DNA from: Lucifuga dentata
Taxonomy: Eukaryota > Chordata > Actinopteri > Ophidiiformes > Bythitidae
DNA: 64,000 nt
Reading direction: 5' to 3'
Assembly (NCBI GenBank): GCA_014773175.1
Contig: VXCM01000724.1
Span: forward strand, 119,852 to 183,851
This document shows, in pieces, positions 10,025-22,806 of the stretch. A program made the position numbers and the translations under genes. Within the stretch, counting starts at the first letter, position 1. Every line of letters begins with the position of its first letter. The notes under the pieces are model-generated. The model was not told the DNA's origin and ran no database searches. It saw nothing but the letters and a program-made list of their open reading frames with translations.

Positions 10025-13000
10025 CTAACAAGAATAGAGAAAAGATCAATGTACTTTACAAAGTTCTTGGTAGAAACTCTGTGCAGCCAAACAAACTCAA
10101 TTCTACACTGCAGAGAACACTCTAACATGCAAAAATTGCACAGCAAAGCAACAACATATTGCAGAGAACACATCAAAGAGGTAGAATAAGTTGAAGTTGT
10201 GGCAAAGATAGCAAAACTACGGAATTCTACAGCAGGAAACCAAAGTTCTTTTTGCTGAATGGAAGTGAGGAAAAAGTGGACAGTGAAACACTCCAGGCAA
10301 GCAATGTTCCCTCACATCCATGCAAGGGTAATTGATTTTATTCACCCTTACTTCCCAGCCGACAGTTTATCTCTTCAGAAGGCGGTTGTGTTTCCCTCAG
10401 ACTCCGAATCAGCACCTGAGGTCTTTGATCCGCTGGCTGAAGAGGAGAGGGCATCTTCATCCACTTCAGTGATAGGGGACAGTCCTCCGTACGTCTCTTC
10501 AGAGGTGCTTCTGATGTCTGTATTATACGAGGGACTTGTGTAGGGGGAAGACGGCCCAGGCGATGCGTCATCGCTGAGCTCACTGGCTGAATCTTTGCTC
10601 TCAGCATCAGTCTCAGACACTTCCTCATCTGATTCCTCTTCTTCGCTCTCCTCTTGGATTGCATCTTCAGACTTGTGGGTCGCTGAGGACTTCTGGCTGC
10701 CACTGGTGGACCGTGAAATCTTGGAACTCGGCTCGCTGCCCTGGGAAGCTGAATCTGACTTCTGACTGGCGGAGGCAGACCCTTTATCCTCTGAGCCACC
10801 TGACTCTGACCCAGACCCTTCACTCCTGCCAGACCCACCAGACAAGGAGCCTTCACTTCCTGCCTCTGACCCCGACTCAGCCTCACTTCCTGTCCCTTTC
10901 CCTGACTCAGCCTCACTTCCTGCCCCTGATCCTGACTCAGCCTCACTTCCTGCCCCTGACCCTGACTCAGCCTCACTTCCTGTCCCTGTCCCTGACTCTG
11001 CCTCACTGAGTTTCTCACTGGACTTCTCTGAGCTTACTGTACTTCCTGATTTGACCGATGACTTCGCACTTGAACCAGATGAAGCAGCAGCACTGCTAGC
11101 AGTACCACTCCCACTCCTGCTTCCACTCCCACTCCCACTTCCACTCCCACTTCCACTCACACCTGAAGCACCGCTCTCCTTACTGGCCTCAGTAGCAGAT
11201 GATCTCATGGAGGAGCGAGCAGAAGACCCACTTTCTCTAGTGCCGTCTGAAGCTTCCTCTTCCTCCTCCTCAGATTCTTCATCAGACCCTCTTTCTGTTC
11301 CTGAACCCTTTTCTGTGCTTTCCTTCTCTGTTCCTGTTCCTGACTCACTACCTTTTTCAGTTCCTGACTCTTTCTCTGTGCCTGATGATTTCTCTGACTC
11401 TGACTCTTTTTCTGACCCTGATTCTTTCTCAGTGGCGGATTCCTTCTCTTCTTCTTCTTCTTCTTCTTCTTCCTCTCCTTCCTCTCCTGCTTCTTCTTCT
11501 TCTTCCTCTCCTTCTTCTCCTGCTTCTTCTTCTTCGTCTTCTTTTTCAGATCTCTCCTCATCAGAATCCCCTGGCTCTTCTTCAGGCTCTTCCTCTGAAT
11601 CCACAGTGCTTTCGTTTGCGTCATCCCGGTCTAAATCTACTTTCAGATAATCTTTGTCAACGCTGCTTTTTTCGGAGGCTTCTTCGTCAGAGCCTTTCTC
11701 CTTGCTGCCGCCACTTCCACTTGCTTCTGGCTCACTTTCAGTCACACTAATAGACACCTTTGACTTCTTTTCATCCTCACTAGCTACTTGCGAGGCCTCT
11801 TCATCTCTTCCACTGCCTGCTGCAGAGCCACGACTCACGCTACCCTCCGATAGCCTCCGCTGCTGCAACTTATTGCTTATGTTGATTTTCCTTAAAACTT
11901 TGCCAAGCCGGCTGCGGGTATCAGACTTGCTGTCAATTGGTCCTGTGAGTGCTGGCCCATCAGTCAGACTGTCCTGGCTGTCAATACGGCGAGCTGACAT
12001 CAGTTTGGCGTAATCCTTGTCCTTCTTCCCGACTCCAAACATCTTGAACATCTTGGCTTTCTTCCACGGAGATGGGCCAGAAGGACCAGCATCAGATGGC
12101 TTCTGTCCTGCCTTGCTGGCTGCCAGTAGTTTGCTGAGCTTCATGACAGACTTCAGCTTCTTGGCGGCCTTGGATGGCTCAGCCTCTGCTGGCTCCACTT
12201 GTTCGATTTCATCCTCTCTAAATTCAACCCTTTTGCGTCGGCCTCTACCTCGCATGCCGCCACGACCCCTGCGTCGGCCCTAAGACATTCATATTTAATT
12301 CAGAAACCTTATGTGATCAAGCCACAATGTGGAATTTCACACAGGGTCACACTACTTCAATAATGCATTAGACACACAAGCTGTTAAGGCAGTATTTAAC
12401 ATAATAAACATAACTGTGCGTGGGAAATTCATATTTAAGGAAACTTGATACCTCAGGGTAGTAATAACCTTCATCCTCCATAATCACCTCTCCATATTCA
12501 TCATACATCGGTGGTATCAATCTCCTTCTACTGCCATACCTGAGATACAGAAGCACACAGAATATAGAAAATAACACACGTTAGAATTACGAGAAACTAC
12601 CTTCCCAATTTTCTTATCAAGAACACAGGGTGGGCAATATGAAAAATACAGTTACACTCACAAAAGAATTCCTGAAATGGAATCTGACACCATCAGCAAT
12701 ATTGAACTAATGCTGTTTTCATTTATCAATCTACATGCTTTATGATAAGGAAAGCCACATGCAGTGTTTTTATTAGGTAAACGATTAATCTCCTGACTCT
12801 CTGTTATGTCAGACGCCTGCTATCACTCAACATAATGAAGCTAGTCAGTATGGAGCAGTGAAATGAATAATCTATAGTGGACACATGGATCATAATACAG
12901 TCTATATGCTGATGACTCGGTAGGTAGACTGGCTGAGGGGTTATCTAAGCATTAAAGTATTGAATTGTTTTAAAATATTTCAAGGTATTGATTTTTGTGC

Positions 13001-16000
13001 ATACAGTACTATATGACTTGTCCAGTAGATGCAGGCATTGACGTCATTGCCTGGAACCAGAAGGGCTTTTCTTTTCCCCTGTATAACTTATTTGCAGTCT
13101 TTCACATTGATTTTTTTGTTTTACCCTTTCTTTCATATTTGCTTTTAATCTTTTTGTGCAGATTTGACAATTTCTTCAACTATAACCACAACTTTAGAAA
13201 GCTGAACAATTAGGAAAACATGCTAAGGCCAAATGGAGATTTGCCAAACTAAATTACAATTAGAAAGATAGAAATGAAAATCAGGATGCATAAAACTTTT
13301 CCCATAACTGTGTATATTTGGGTGTATTTTTAGCAACAGGGGCTACATCCACCTATCACATTCCTTGACCTATGGTGCCAGTAAAACACTGTTTTTCTGC
13401 TTTTTTTCCCCCACCTACCATTTAACTAAAAGCAGACAAGGAAAAGGAGGTATTTCCTATTGTTATGGCATTTCAGTGGAGATGAAAACCTTTTAGAACA
13501 ACATCAAAATAATGCAAATGACAAATGTTTTCAAATTATTATCCAAAATTATAGATGAAACTCATTGAACTAGACTCATTGTGAACAATAAATAAAACCC
13601 ACTGTGAACAAGACATAAATTAACATGATGATACTGACGTTGGAAATGTCATTAGTTTTCGACTACATCTTCCTCTACTTGCGCTCCACAATAATTAGAA
13701 AGGAAACTGAAGAACAGAGTCAACCTTGAATACTCAGTACATTTACATGTATGTTAAAACTTTGACTCTACTTGGGTTAAGGCAATAGATTGTTTTATTA
13801 AACATCATGTATACTCCTTAATTCAGTGTGAATCACAGTAAGCTTCCTCTGATTAAACAGACCTAGCTTATATAATTGTAAATCAATTTTTTTCAGGCAT
13901 GTCAACATCATAATTGGAGTAAGCCACCTCTGCATGCATTTCCTCTGCATTATGCAGCACTTCATGCATATTCGTGAACTGCGGAATCCTCCATGTATAT
14001 GTCTTTCTTGGATTATTCTTGATCGCAGTAGAGACAAATAATTGGAGTGCAGCGTGCGTGTAAATATACTTACTGAAACCTTTTGTACATGAGAGGGTCG
14101 TGCGGAGGAGCACAAATGCAAAAGATTGTTGGATTAAAGGCTCAAATGCTGTTAAATTGAGTCCCTCAGTGTAAACAGAAATAGATCAAATGTAGGATAG
14201 CTCACTGTGATGGTGCACTCATTAGCAATAGCAGCTTCAACTCAAAAGTTTGTGACAGAAGCTCAAAATATACTGCAATTCCAGCTTGCTGCAGATGAAG
14301 AGCGACGTGACACAGACGCAGCGACCAACATGTAAAGCAATTACAAATTAGCAGACATGATGAGAAGTTAAGTTGATGCATAACTGCAGCGGTAATTAAA
14401 CATTTAATTTCAACAGGAGCAGTTTAATGTTTGTCAGATTTTCTTTCAGAGATTTAAGCCTGTGGGGTTAAAAAGCGGCTTTCCATTTTGATAAACCTGC
14501 GGCATAATTCCCCGGAGTGTTGGAAATCACCTGCCATAGAGCAGGAGCACTTAATGAATAACAATTTTTCAGCAGCTGTTGCAGCTTTGAGTTCCATGTT
14601 TTTCTGCTTTGGACCATATGGGCAATGTAGCACACAATCCAAAACACCCTCTACTCATTAAACCATGGGAAAACACTATCATACTCTCAGGTGTCTGGCT
14701 CAAGGCAGCATAACTGATCTCATTTGTTGAAAGTGGAGAGGGTAAACACTTGGATGGTGTATACTGCTGAGGAGGCGGCAGAAGCTATGTTCCTAATTTT
14801 GTTCTAAATTTCTTAGAAAAGCTCTCCATCCCTGAGGGCCTCAGCGCTGGGAAGCAGAAGTGAAGTTCATGGCAAATAAGAGTTAATGGTGCAATTTTTA
14901 ACTTTAAATGAACCAATGTTGATCAGTTCTATAGATTAAAGTAAGACAGATGAGAGATGAGGGGTCAGCGGGCTGCACGCTCACCCTTGGTCGTAATTAT
15001 AGTAGTCCTGTGAGTAGTAGTCTTGGCCTCGGTCGATGCCTGACTCCATGGAGAGTTCCTGCGATTCGGAGAGGCAGAGAGAGAAATAAGTCAGCACTCC
15101 TCAGCGAACGACAGCAGAAGGAGAGCAGCAGCAACTAAAAGCCCTGTGAATTAAAAAAAGCTGGAGTGTTTCTACCTCAGGTCTGAGAAGAGATGGCCTC
15201 AGCAGTTGCTGTTGCTGCCAAAGATTAGTGCAGAAGAAGGGGAAAGTAATGGAAGGAAGGAAGGTCAGAAGAGAGACAAAAGCCCCTTTCAGACATGCAT
15301 GCCAATCTGTTAATTTGCTAGCAATTTAGCACTTGAGCCTCATGTTTGAAAATGACCCCGAGTCACTGTTCCATAAAAGTGGTGTCAGCAATTTTGCTAG
15401 GTAGGACCTAGTAACATATCTGTAACATTTCCTTCATGGCACAAGTGCGTGAATAAATGCAGTCATATTGCCAGCAAAAGCACGCAGAGGATTATGGTGC
15501 TGTGACGCTACACGTATTGTGTGTAGTATCCAGACCAATCACACAAGACTAAAAAGTGATGCTTTAAATTTTGTGCCTAGATCACAGAGCTTATTTCGGA
15601 CTGTCAAGTTTTCTACTTCTCTCTAGTTTCTATTTTCTCTCAGGCATTTTTTTATGAGTTGCCTATCTTGCTGACCGTTACCAGTGAAGAAAGAGGGAGA
15701 ACTGACTCTCATTCACCATGTTGCTCGCCAAACTGCTGCTTGCCTCATAATGCCTGATACTTCCAGGCATTATGAGGCTTCCTGGTTGATGCTAACTATC
15801 ACACAAGAATTGCGTTTCTACCTGTAAAAGTCGTGGCATGTCTGAACAGAGCCTTTATGGCACTTTGCTGTAAAGGAGAACTGTGTTCGAATGGCAAAAA
15901 AGCATCTCTTAACAGATTCGTAATGCCAGCAATTTAACAATTCCATGTATGGAAGGGGCTAAAGATAATGAAGAGCACACGCACACGCACATTTGAGATT

Positions 16001-19000
16001 TAAAACCGAGAAATGCTCCTGTTTATTGTCAAGTCCAGGTTATCAAGGCAATCAAGGAAAAGATGAATAAAAATACTGATGGAACCAAAGCGAGGAGTTC
16101 ATCAAGCATGGAAAAGTAAGAAAAATGTAACAATCTTTAAAGGCGATAGCTAACAAAAGAGTTAAATGTCAAAAGTTGTTCATCTTCGTCGATTCCTCGA
16201 CCATATTTTTCTCATGGAAAAACTCCTCTAAATGCTGAATCTTGTTATTTGACGGCAACATTTGAGAACACAGTACAACCCACCTCCGAATCAAATCTAA
16301 ACTGTAATGTCAATTTTAGAAGTACCGTCGCCAAGATCTCATCTCAACCTCATTCAGTGTTTTCCATCAAGTCAGGTATAGATAAGAATAATAAGATATA
16401 AGCTGCTTTGAGCTGCCTTGAGAGCGACAAAACATCTTGGTACATAATAAGATAAAAACAGGAAGAGTGCTTACCTGTCTGCCTCGCCTCCTGTGTGCCG
16501 CCGCAAGAAAAGAGGAAATAAGACAAATAATGAATGCAGATTGACAGGAACATTTCAAGTGCTTTTAGATAAATAAAATGTTAAGTCTACAATCGACTAT
16601 GTCCTATATATATATTCTGCTGACCAGAGAGGATATTTCATTTTCACTTAGTGTGCATTTTTGTGTGTTAAATTACAGACTTGCAGAATTGGGAGACATT
16701 TTGGAAAAGGGGTGCCTATGGCCACTATGTTATCATTTTGGTGAGGACTGCTTCTTTTTCTGTTATCATGTCCAAAAAAGATATAACAAATGCAAATCAA
16801 AGAGGCTGGGAAGATTGGAATATGAAAAAGTCTGTATTTATACAGAAATATCTGCAGCCATCTCTGATCAGATATGAAAAGGACATTGCAATTCAGAGAG
16901 AAATTACTGACTCAAAGAAACAAAATAAAATTGTCTCTCATTATCGCAACATAAAGCACCATTTCGTTTCAGCTGATAGCAAAGTTTTAACTAACCCGTG
17001 GTGAGGAATTTCACTCTTTAAAGCACATAAAAGAGCAGGGAGTTGCTCCTGACAACAGCCTGCATTCAGTGTGTTCACTACCGGTCAATGAGAAACGGCA
17101 CATAATGGAGCAGTCTTGCCAAAAGCTCCAGGTTCACAAGAGTACAACCGTAACCTGTCTGCGCCCATAAATAATGACGACTTTCACACTCAAATATATG
17201 GCCAAGCAATGATGTGAGTTTCCCCTGGAGAGCTGTAATCTGTTATTATGGGCAGGGAGCAGGGAGAGGGCAGACCTGTATGGCCACACCTCCCAGGCAA
17301 AGCGGCTGATGGATGACCTGTTGGCTTGGCTGCTGGCTACTCAGCTGCTATGCAACATAAAGAAATATGGCTGAGTGGACAGCAACCACAGGAAGGTTAG
17401 TGTAAAAGGGGGTAGATGGGTCATAACCTGATATTCTACCGACAGACTGTGAGGTGGTACGAGAAATTAGATCTTAGAAATTAGAAATTAGATCACTGGT
17501 TGAAAACTCAGCAAACAAAGATATCCTCAGGTTTTGTGTAATCAGTGAATGTGGGAGTAGATTATTGTTTTTGAATACAGTATAATTAGATGAGGGGTTA
17601 TGCCACATTAGCTGCCCTTGCCAACAAAATAAAAAGTTACTGGTGACAGAAATTAGATCATAAATATAATGGTATATATGAGCAAAGGTGTGTCTGACAA
17701 GTATTTTAGCAAATACATGCTGTTTATCATTTTATTTTACAGGATATTATATGAGTTTAAAGGTATATTTTCTCAGTATTCCATACTACGTTGACATGTA
17801 CTGAATGCAGGTTAGAGATTAAGATCTGGTTGAGATCTGGTTAGTTGAGTCATCATCATCTCTTAAATTATTTCTAAAAAATATTTTTTATTGGAAAGCT
17901 TATATTTATTTTATTTAGGTCTGCTTCATCATGTTATCTGTTTTATCTGGTTTTTGTTTTTATTAGCTTTTGTGTTATGTTTTATTTTATTATTCATATT
18001 TGACATTTCCTGTTGTCTATTTTGTTATGTACTTTTGCTAAGTACTCTATATTAAACTACTAACTACTACTAATAGTACCACTATTGCTACCACTACTAC
18101 TGTTAAGAAGAAAATGCATTTTACCAGAGGTTTGGTTTTAAGATGTACAGGCTTTTGTCGTCCATATTTAAATATCAATACAGAAACAAAAACAGTTGAA
18201 TAAAACCAGTTTCAGAAATGGAAAATAAAGGACAGCTTCTATTTAAACAGACTGTTCTCTTGGCTGAAAGAAACAGCATGCGAGCTGCTAGCATCTAGAC
18301 AAAAGAGATTACCCCATGCTGCGAACACGGAATACAGAATTAGAAGGCCTTCGATCTGCCTATCAAGAGAACACGTGATGAATCAAACATCACATTGCTC
18401 TGGAAAGGAAGGTGTGTTAAGGCTATTTGCCTTAGGGCAAAGAGAGTATGAAGGGTATACAGGAGAAAGACAGAGGAGTGGAAGTGAAAAAGCAGAATAC
18501 AGAAAAAAAAAAAAGGAGAAGAGATGCAGCATTGCAATGAGTGTAAAGGAGGGGATGAAATCTCCTCACAATCATAAGGAAAGCTTAACAAGAAGAGACT
18601 AAGGACTGGAAAATATTAGAACTAACTAAAGAGAGAGAGAGTGAGAGAGAGAGTGAGAGAAAGTAGGAGAGAAAGACAAAAAGTGGACAGACAGAAGGTC
18701 GAACGGATGGAAAAGGAAAGGAGAGGATAACAGTAGCTGACAGTCCCACAGGCAGCGGCCCTAAGTTAAAGATTGATGGCTTCTCTAATTAGCCTTTTCC
18801 ACTAGTGTGCAGCTGAACTTTACAGTGACTGCTTTATCATGCTGGGAGGATCTTTGCAGACATGCGAAAAGACAAGTATCCCAGAGGTTCAGCCCTCCTC
18901 TTTCATTCAGCATAAGCCTGCTGAGGAGCCCAGTCAATACATTTTAACAGCTGATGCTTCAACCATCATATGTGGATATTTTCACTTGGAAGCATCTGGT

Positions 19001-19690
19001 CATAGGCTATAGCTTCTGCATGCACTGCAGCTAAAATAAAGCTGAATCACTGCAACAAATTCCTGAATATATTCCAACATCCTTCCTGAACAGCATATTG
19101 AATGGCAATGGAAATTTTCCTGCAGCTGAAAAACATCTATTATTATGATTTTCTTTGCCGAAACTGGAACCCCCTCCAAACAAAAACATCCTCGATGTTC
19201 AAGCTCTTATTTTTGGTGAGCAAGTGAGAATCAAATTAAAAATCATCATTATACAGCCAATACATAATTTGTGAAACCGCTCCTTGGTTGTGGGCTTTAG
19301 AAATGTTTATTCTTAAGCATAATTTAGAAAGTAATTAGTTTTTATTTGTGAAGTGCTAATCCGTAGAGTTGTAAATTAAGATTACAATCTGAGTTAACAG
19401 ATTTACAACATGATAACTTATTTTAAGATTAACTCATCTTTGAAGTCTAATCTGAGCTGTACGTTATAGCTATAGACTGAATTGAACAGTATGACCATCA
19501 AAGATCACAGTTCAGGCAATTCTGATAATTTAAAAACATGCAATGAAACAGCAGAACTGATATATGCAAGCCTTTTTATGTTATAATGTAAGCCTGTAAG
19601 CGTATTTTACAGTCTTTGTTGCAGAGCTGAGTACATACTTTGTCTTGCTGCACTAAGGTTTGAGTATCATGTAAAAAAAAAAAAAAAAAN

Positions 19691-19736
<46 letters not shown>

Positions 19737-22698
19737 AGACATGAGAAGTATAAATGGAGATGATGAGAATATGGAAACAGAGAAAGCAGAATCAGAAAGC
19801 TGTGGACTCAGAGTTAAAGTTTTCATTGAGTTCTGCAGTATTTTGGTAGTCTAGGTTCAGTTGGTTTGTCTGTTTAACCTCTGAGGTCGAGTTCAGTTGA
19901 CTTGTTTCGTTTTCAGGAGAGTTTACACTTGCTGAAGTGATTTGGGGTGCAGGACCGGAGTCGCTCGGGTTTGGTGTGCTGTCTTGGTGATGAGGATCAG
20001 AGCCTGGCACATTGTTTGCACCCTCTGGCTCTGCAGTCACTTGTGGTTTCTTGGTAAACTTGGGCACCTTGCAGTTTTTATCTACTTGGCTGTACAGGTT
20101 GGCAACAGACCTTTCTATTTCCTCTAAATTCTGAATATTTTTCAGAATCCCTTTAAGCTCTTTCTTCTTCTTCCCCCCGTCAGTTGGCAATGGGGCAGGA
20201 GGAGGGGGANAGAATCCCTTTAAGCTCTTTCTTCTTCTTCCCCCCGTCAGTTGGCAATGGGGCAGGAGGAGGGGGAGGAGCGGGATGTTTCCGTTCTGAA
20301 GTGGGGCAAAGCAAGGAGACAGGTGGCAAAGGGTTTGGGACAAAATGGACAGCTGGACGTGTCTGGTCACTAGCAGGAGAAGGAGGAGGAGGAGGGGGAG
20401 GAGGAGGAGGAGGAGCAACCTGTTTAGGGATGGCAGGAGGAGAGACTTCGGGAGTATATTGAGATTGATGAAAATAGGGGGGTTCAGGAGAGGAAGGTGG
20501 ACTAGAGGGCGGAGATGTTAATGGGGAAGGGGGACGTGGCTGCTGTGGGGGAGGAGGCGGCGGTGGTGGGTTTTCTGGTGGGTCTGGTATGATCTCTACA
20601 GTGATCTCACAAAGCTGCACTGTCATGTAGTTGGAGATGCTTGAGGTGAACTTCCTCAGGACAGGTGGAGTTTGTCTCTGGCAATTGAGGGGCTGTAATT
20701 CATCTCTCTGAATAATGATAATCCTGGAGGGCAGGTCCCTGCCTACAGACACAGGGCTGTAAGGGTAATCCATGATGAAGAGAAGGGTTTCTTTGGTCAG
20801 CTCCAGTGCTTCGGTGCCATCTCTATCCCTGAGAAGGATGGGAGAACGGGAGCTTTGGGGGTCATTCTTTTGGTTGGGGATTTGTTCGTCAAAGGCCTGT
20901 TGCTCAAACTGCTTGGCCTGCTCGCGGACTGACAACTTAGTCTCTGTGCTGCAGTCGCTCAGCTGCAGCGAGTCCAAACTCTGCAGCCCTTCTCTGCCTC
21001 TCCTGGCTGCTCTGAGAATCTGCACCTCCCATTCAGCAGGATCCATCATCTTGTAACCTCGCAGTTCCCCATGGATGCAGGCAGGTATTGACCAGGTGCA
21101 CCCTGACCCTGAGTGGGTTGGAGAAAAGACCTGTTTTTGAGATTGGCTTCAGCCCTCTACAAAAGCATCCGAACTGCTCAGGGGACTGTTTTCTTCATAC
21201 ACAGGGTTGGGGGTGGTGAGTGGGTGGCAGTCAGAGAGGAAGGTCACGTTGCTCTCTGATTTGGGTAAGTTGACATGCAGTGCGCCGTTGCAGTGGGCTT
21301 CAATGGCGCGACAGGCAAAGGTGCTAAGAATCCTCTTGTGATTGGCCTCCTCAATGACCGACTTTTTAGCCCTGCCCCGATAAAAGGTGGAAGTGAAGAG
21401 AAAAAGACTTGAAAGAGATGAAGATTGATTGTTTAAGGGTGAGCCAAGCAGAGGAAAAGGGCTGAGGCACAAGCAATGATATAATTTCTTCCTCAGTCTT
21501 CACATATAATGACTCTAAGTATTGTGAGTGTTACCCAGATTTTTAGTGGTAGATTCAAGAAAGCAATTAGTTTTCTGAATTAAAGAGTCGATGAAATCAG
21601 ACATGATTAAAAACCCTGCAGAGTCATGACGCTAAGAGATGTGAAGAGTGATTGGAACATTAAAAGGACATGGATTGTCTGACACAGAAGCGAGAGGTCA
21701 GCTACTGAACTGTAGTGCATCTGACTACATGGAAGTAAAAAAGCTACACAAACTAGCTAATGTAGGCTATGCGACTAACAACGACATTTACACGCATGTT
21801 AAAACTGTGATTCCAATCTGAATTCTAATCCAAGGAAGAAAGTCTTATTTTTTTAAAATGGCATAATCAGATTGAAATCAACATAAACTGAGGTTGGTGT
21901 ATTCAGTAAGAGTCAGATTATGTCATTGCGAATCAATTTATTCAGGTAAATGCTCTATTAACATAAGCATTTTACGCTTGCATTCCTCACCTGCCACGCT
22001 TCCTTTCATATATTAATTAAGAAACAAGTCATATGGTGAAAGACTGAATCTTGTTAATTCATGTATACGACTTACTCCATCCTTTATCCTTTAATCACTG
22101 TGCAGACAAAAATCACAGCATAGTATGCATGTAAACGTACTGACTGAGGTCAATTCAATTAAATGTTACATCTGCTTAACGATAAAACTATGAAATGCTA
22201 TCACTGACACAAACTTTGAAAAGCCACCTTTGCAAGTTTAAAAAGTATTTACCACAACAAGGGTATTCATAACAAACTCTAATGTCGGAATTTTTCATAA
22301 AGGATACTCTTGTTAAAAAAAAAAAAAAAAAAAAGTGTATAAAAATACATGCATCCTATGAAAACCCTATTACAAATATGGGAAACAAGGATGCTGTTCT
22401 CACAAAGAGTATTAATTCTATTCATGGATCTCATATGTCATATGTTTTGGAATTACTTACTGCAGTCTGAATCCAGAGAGACAAGGGAATACAAATCAGG
22501 AGACAGAAACAGAGACAGACAGTAAGAAGACTAATGCAGGAATGTCAGAGGTGGAAAACGCATTATTGGCTCAAGGTTGTATCAGTGTTTTGTATTCTGA
22601 GAGCGTTGCACTGCTTTTTTTTGTGTGTGCGTGTCGAACACTACACAGCACTGTTGGCACAAAGACATGCAGAAACCAACATCTGCATCAACACCCAT

Positions 22699-22748
<50 letters not shown>

Positions 22749-22774
22749 NAACCAACATCTGCATCAACACCCAT

Positions 22775-22806
<32 letters not shown>

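Noticed and set aside
10338..11018. 226-codon minus-strand frame with [10 protein letters not shown] repeats
   Set aside because: Shifted frame of the CD2 30-bp repeats; no splice-site logic and the conserved PCDH15 frame is the other one.
11051..11650. 199-codon plus-strand open frame rich in Ser, Pro and Leu
   Set aside because: Exact antisense of the CD2 coding region; its low-complexity content is the complement of the Glu/Ser repeats. The same holds for frames at 10659-11009, 11385-11750, 11654-12013 and 12017-12283.
20184..20462. Gly-rich plus-strand frame
   Set aside because: Antisense of the CD1 proline-rich region.
21122..21193. 72-nt intron removing the CD1 TGA
   Set aside because: Donor gtgtat and acceptor caatctcaaaaacag are both weak, and it would delete the conserved NPVYEEN region; kept only as an alternative.
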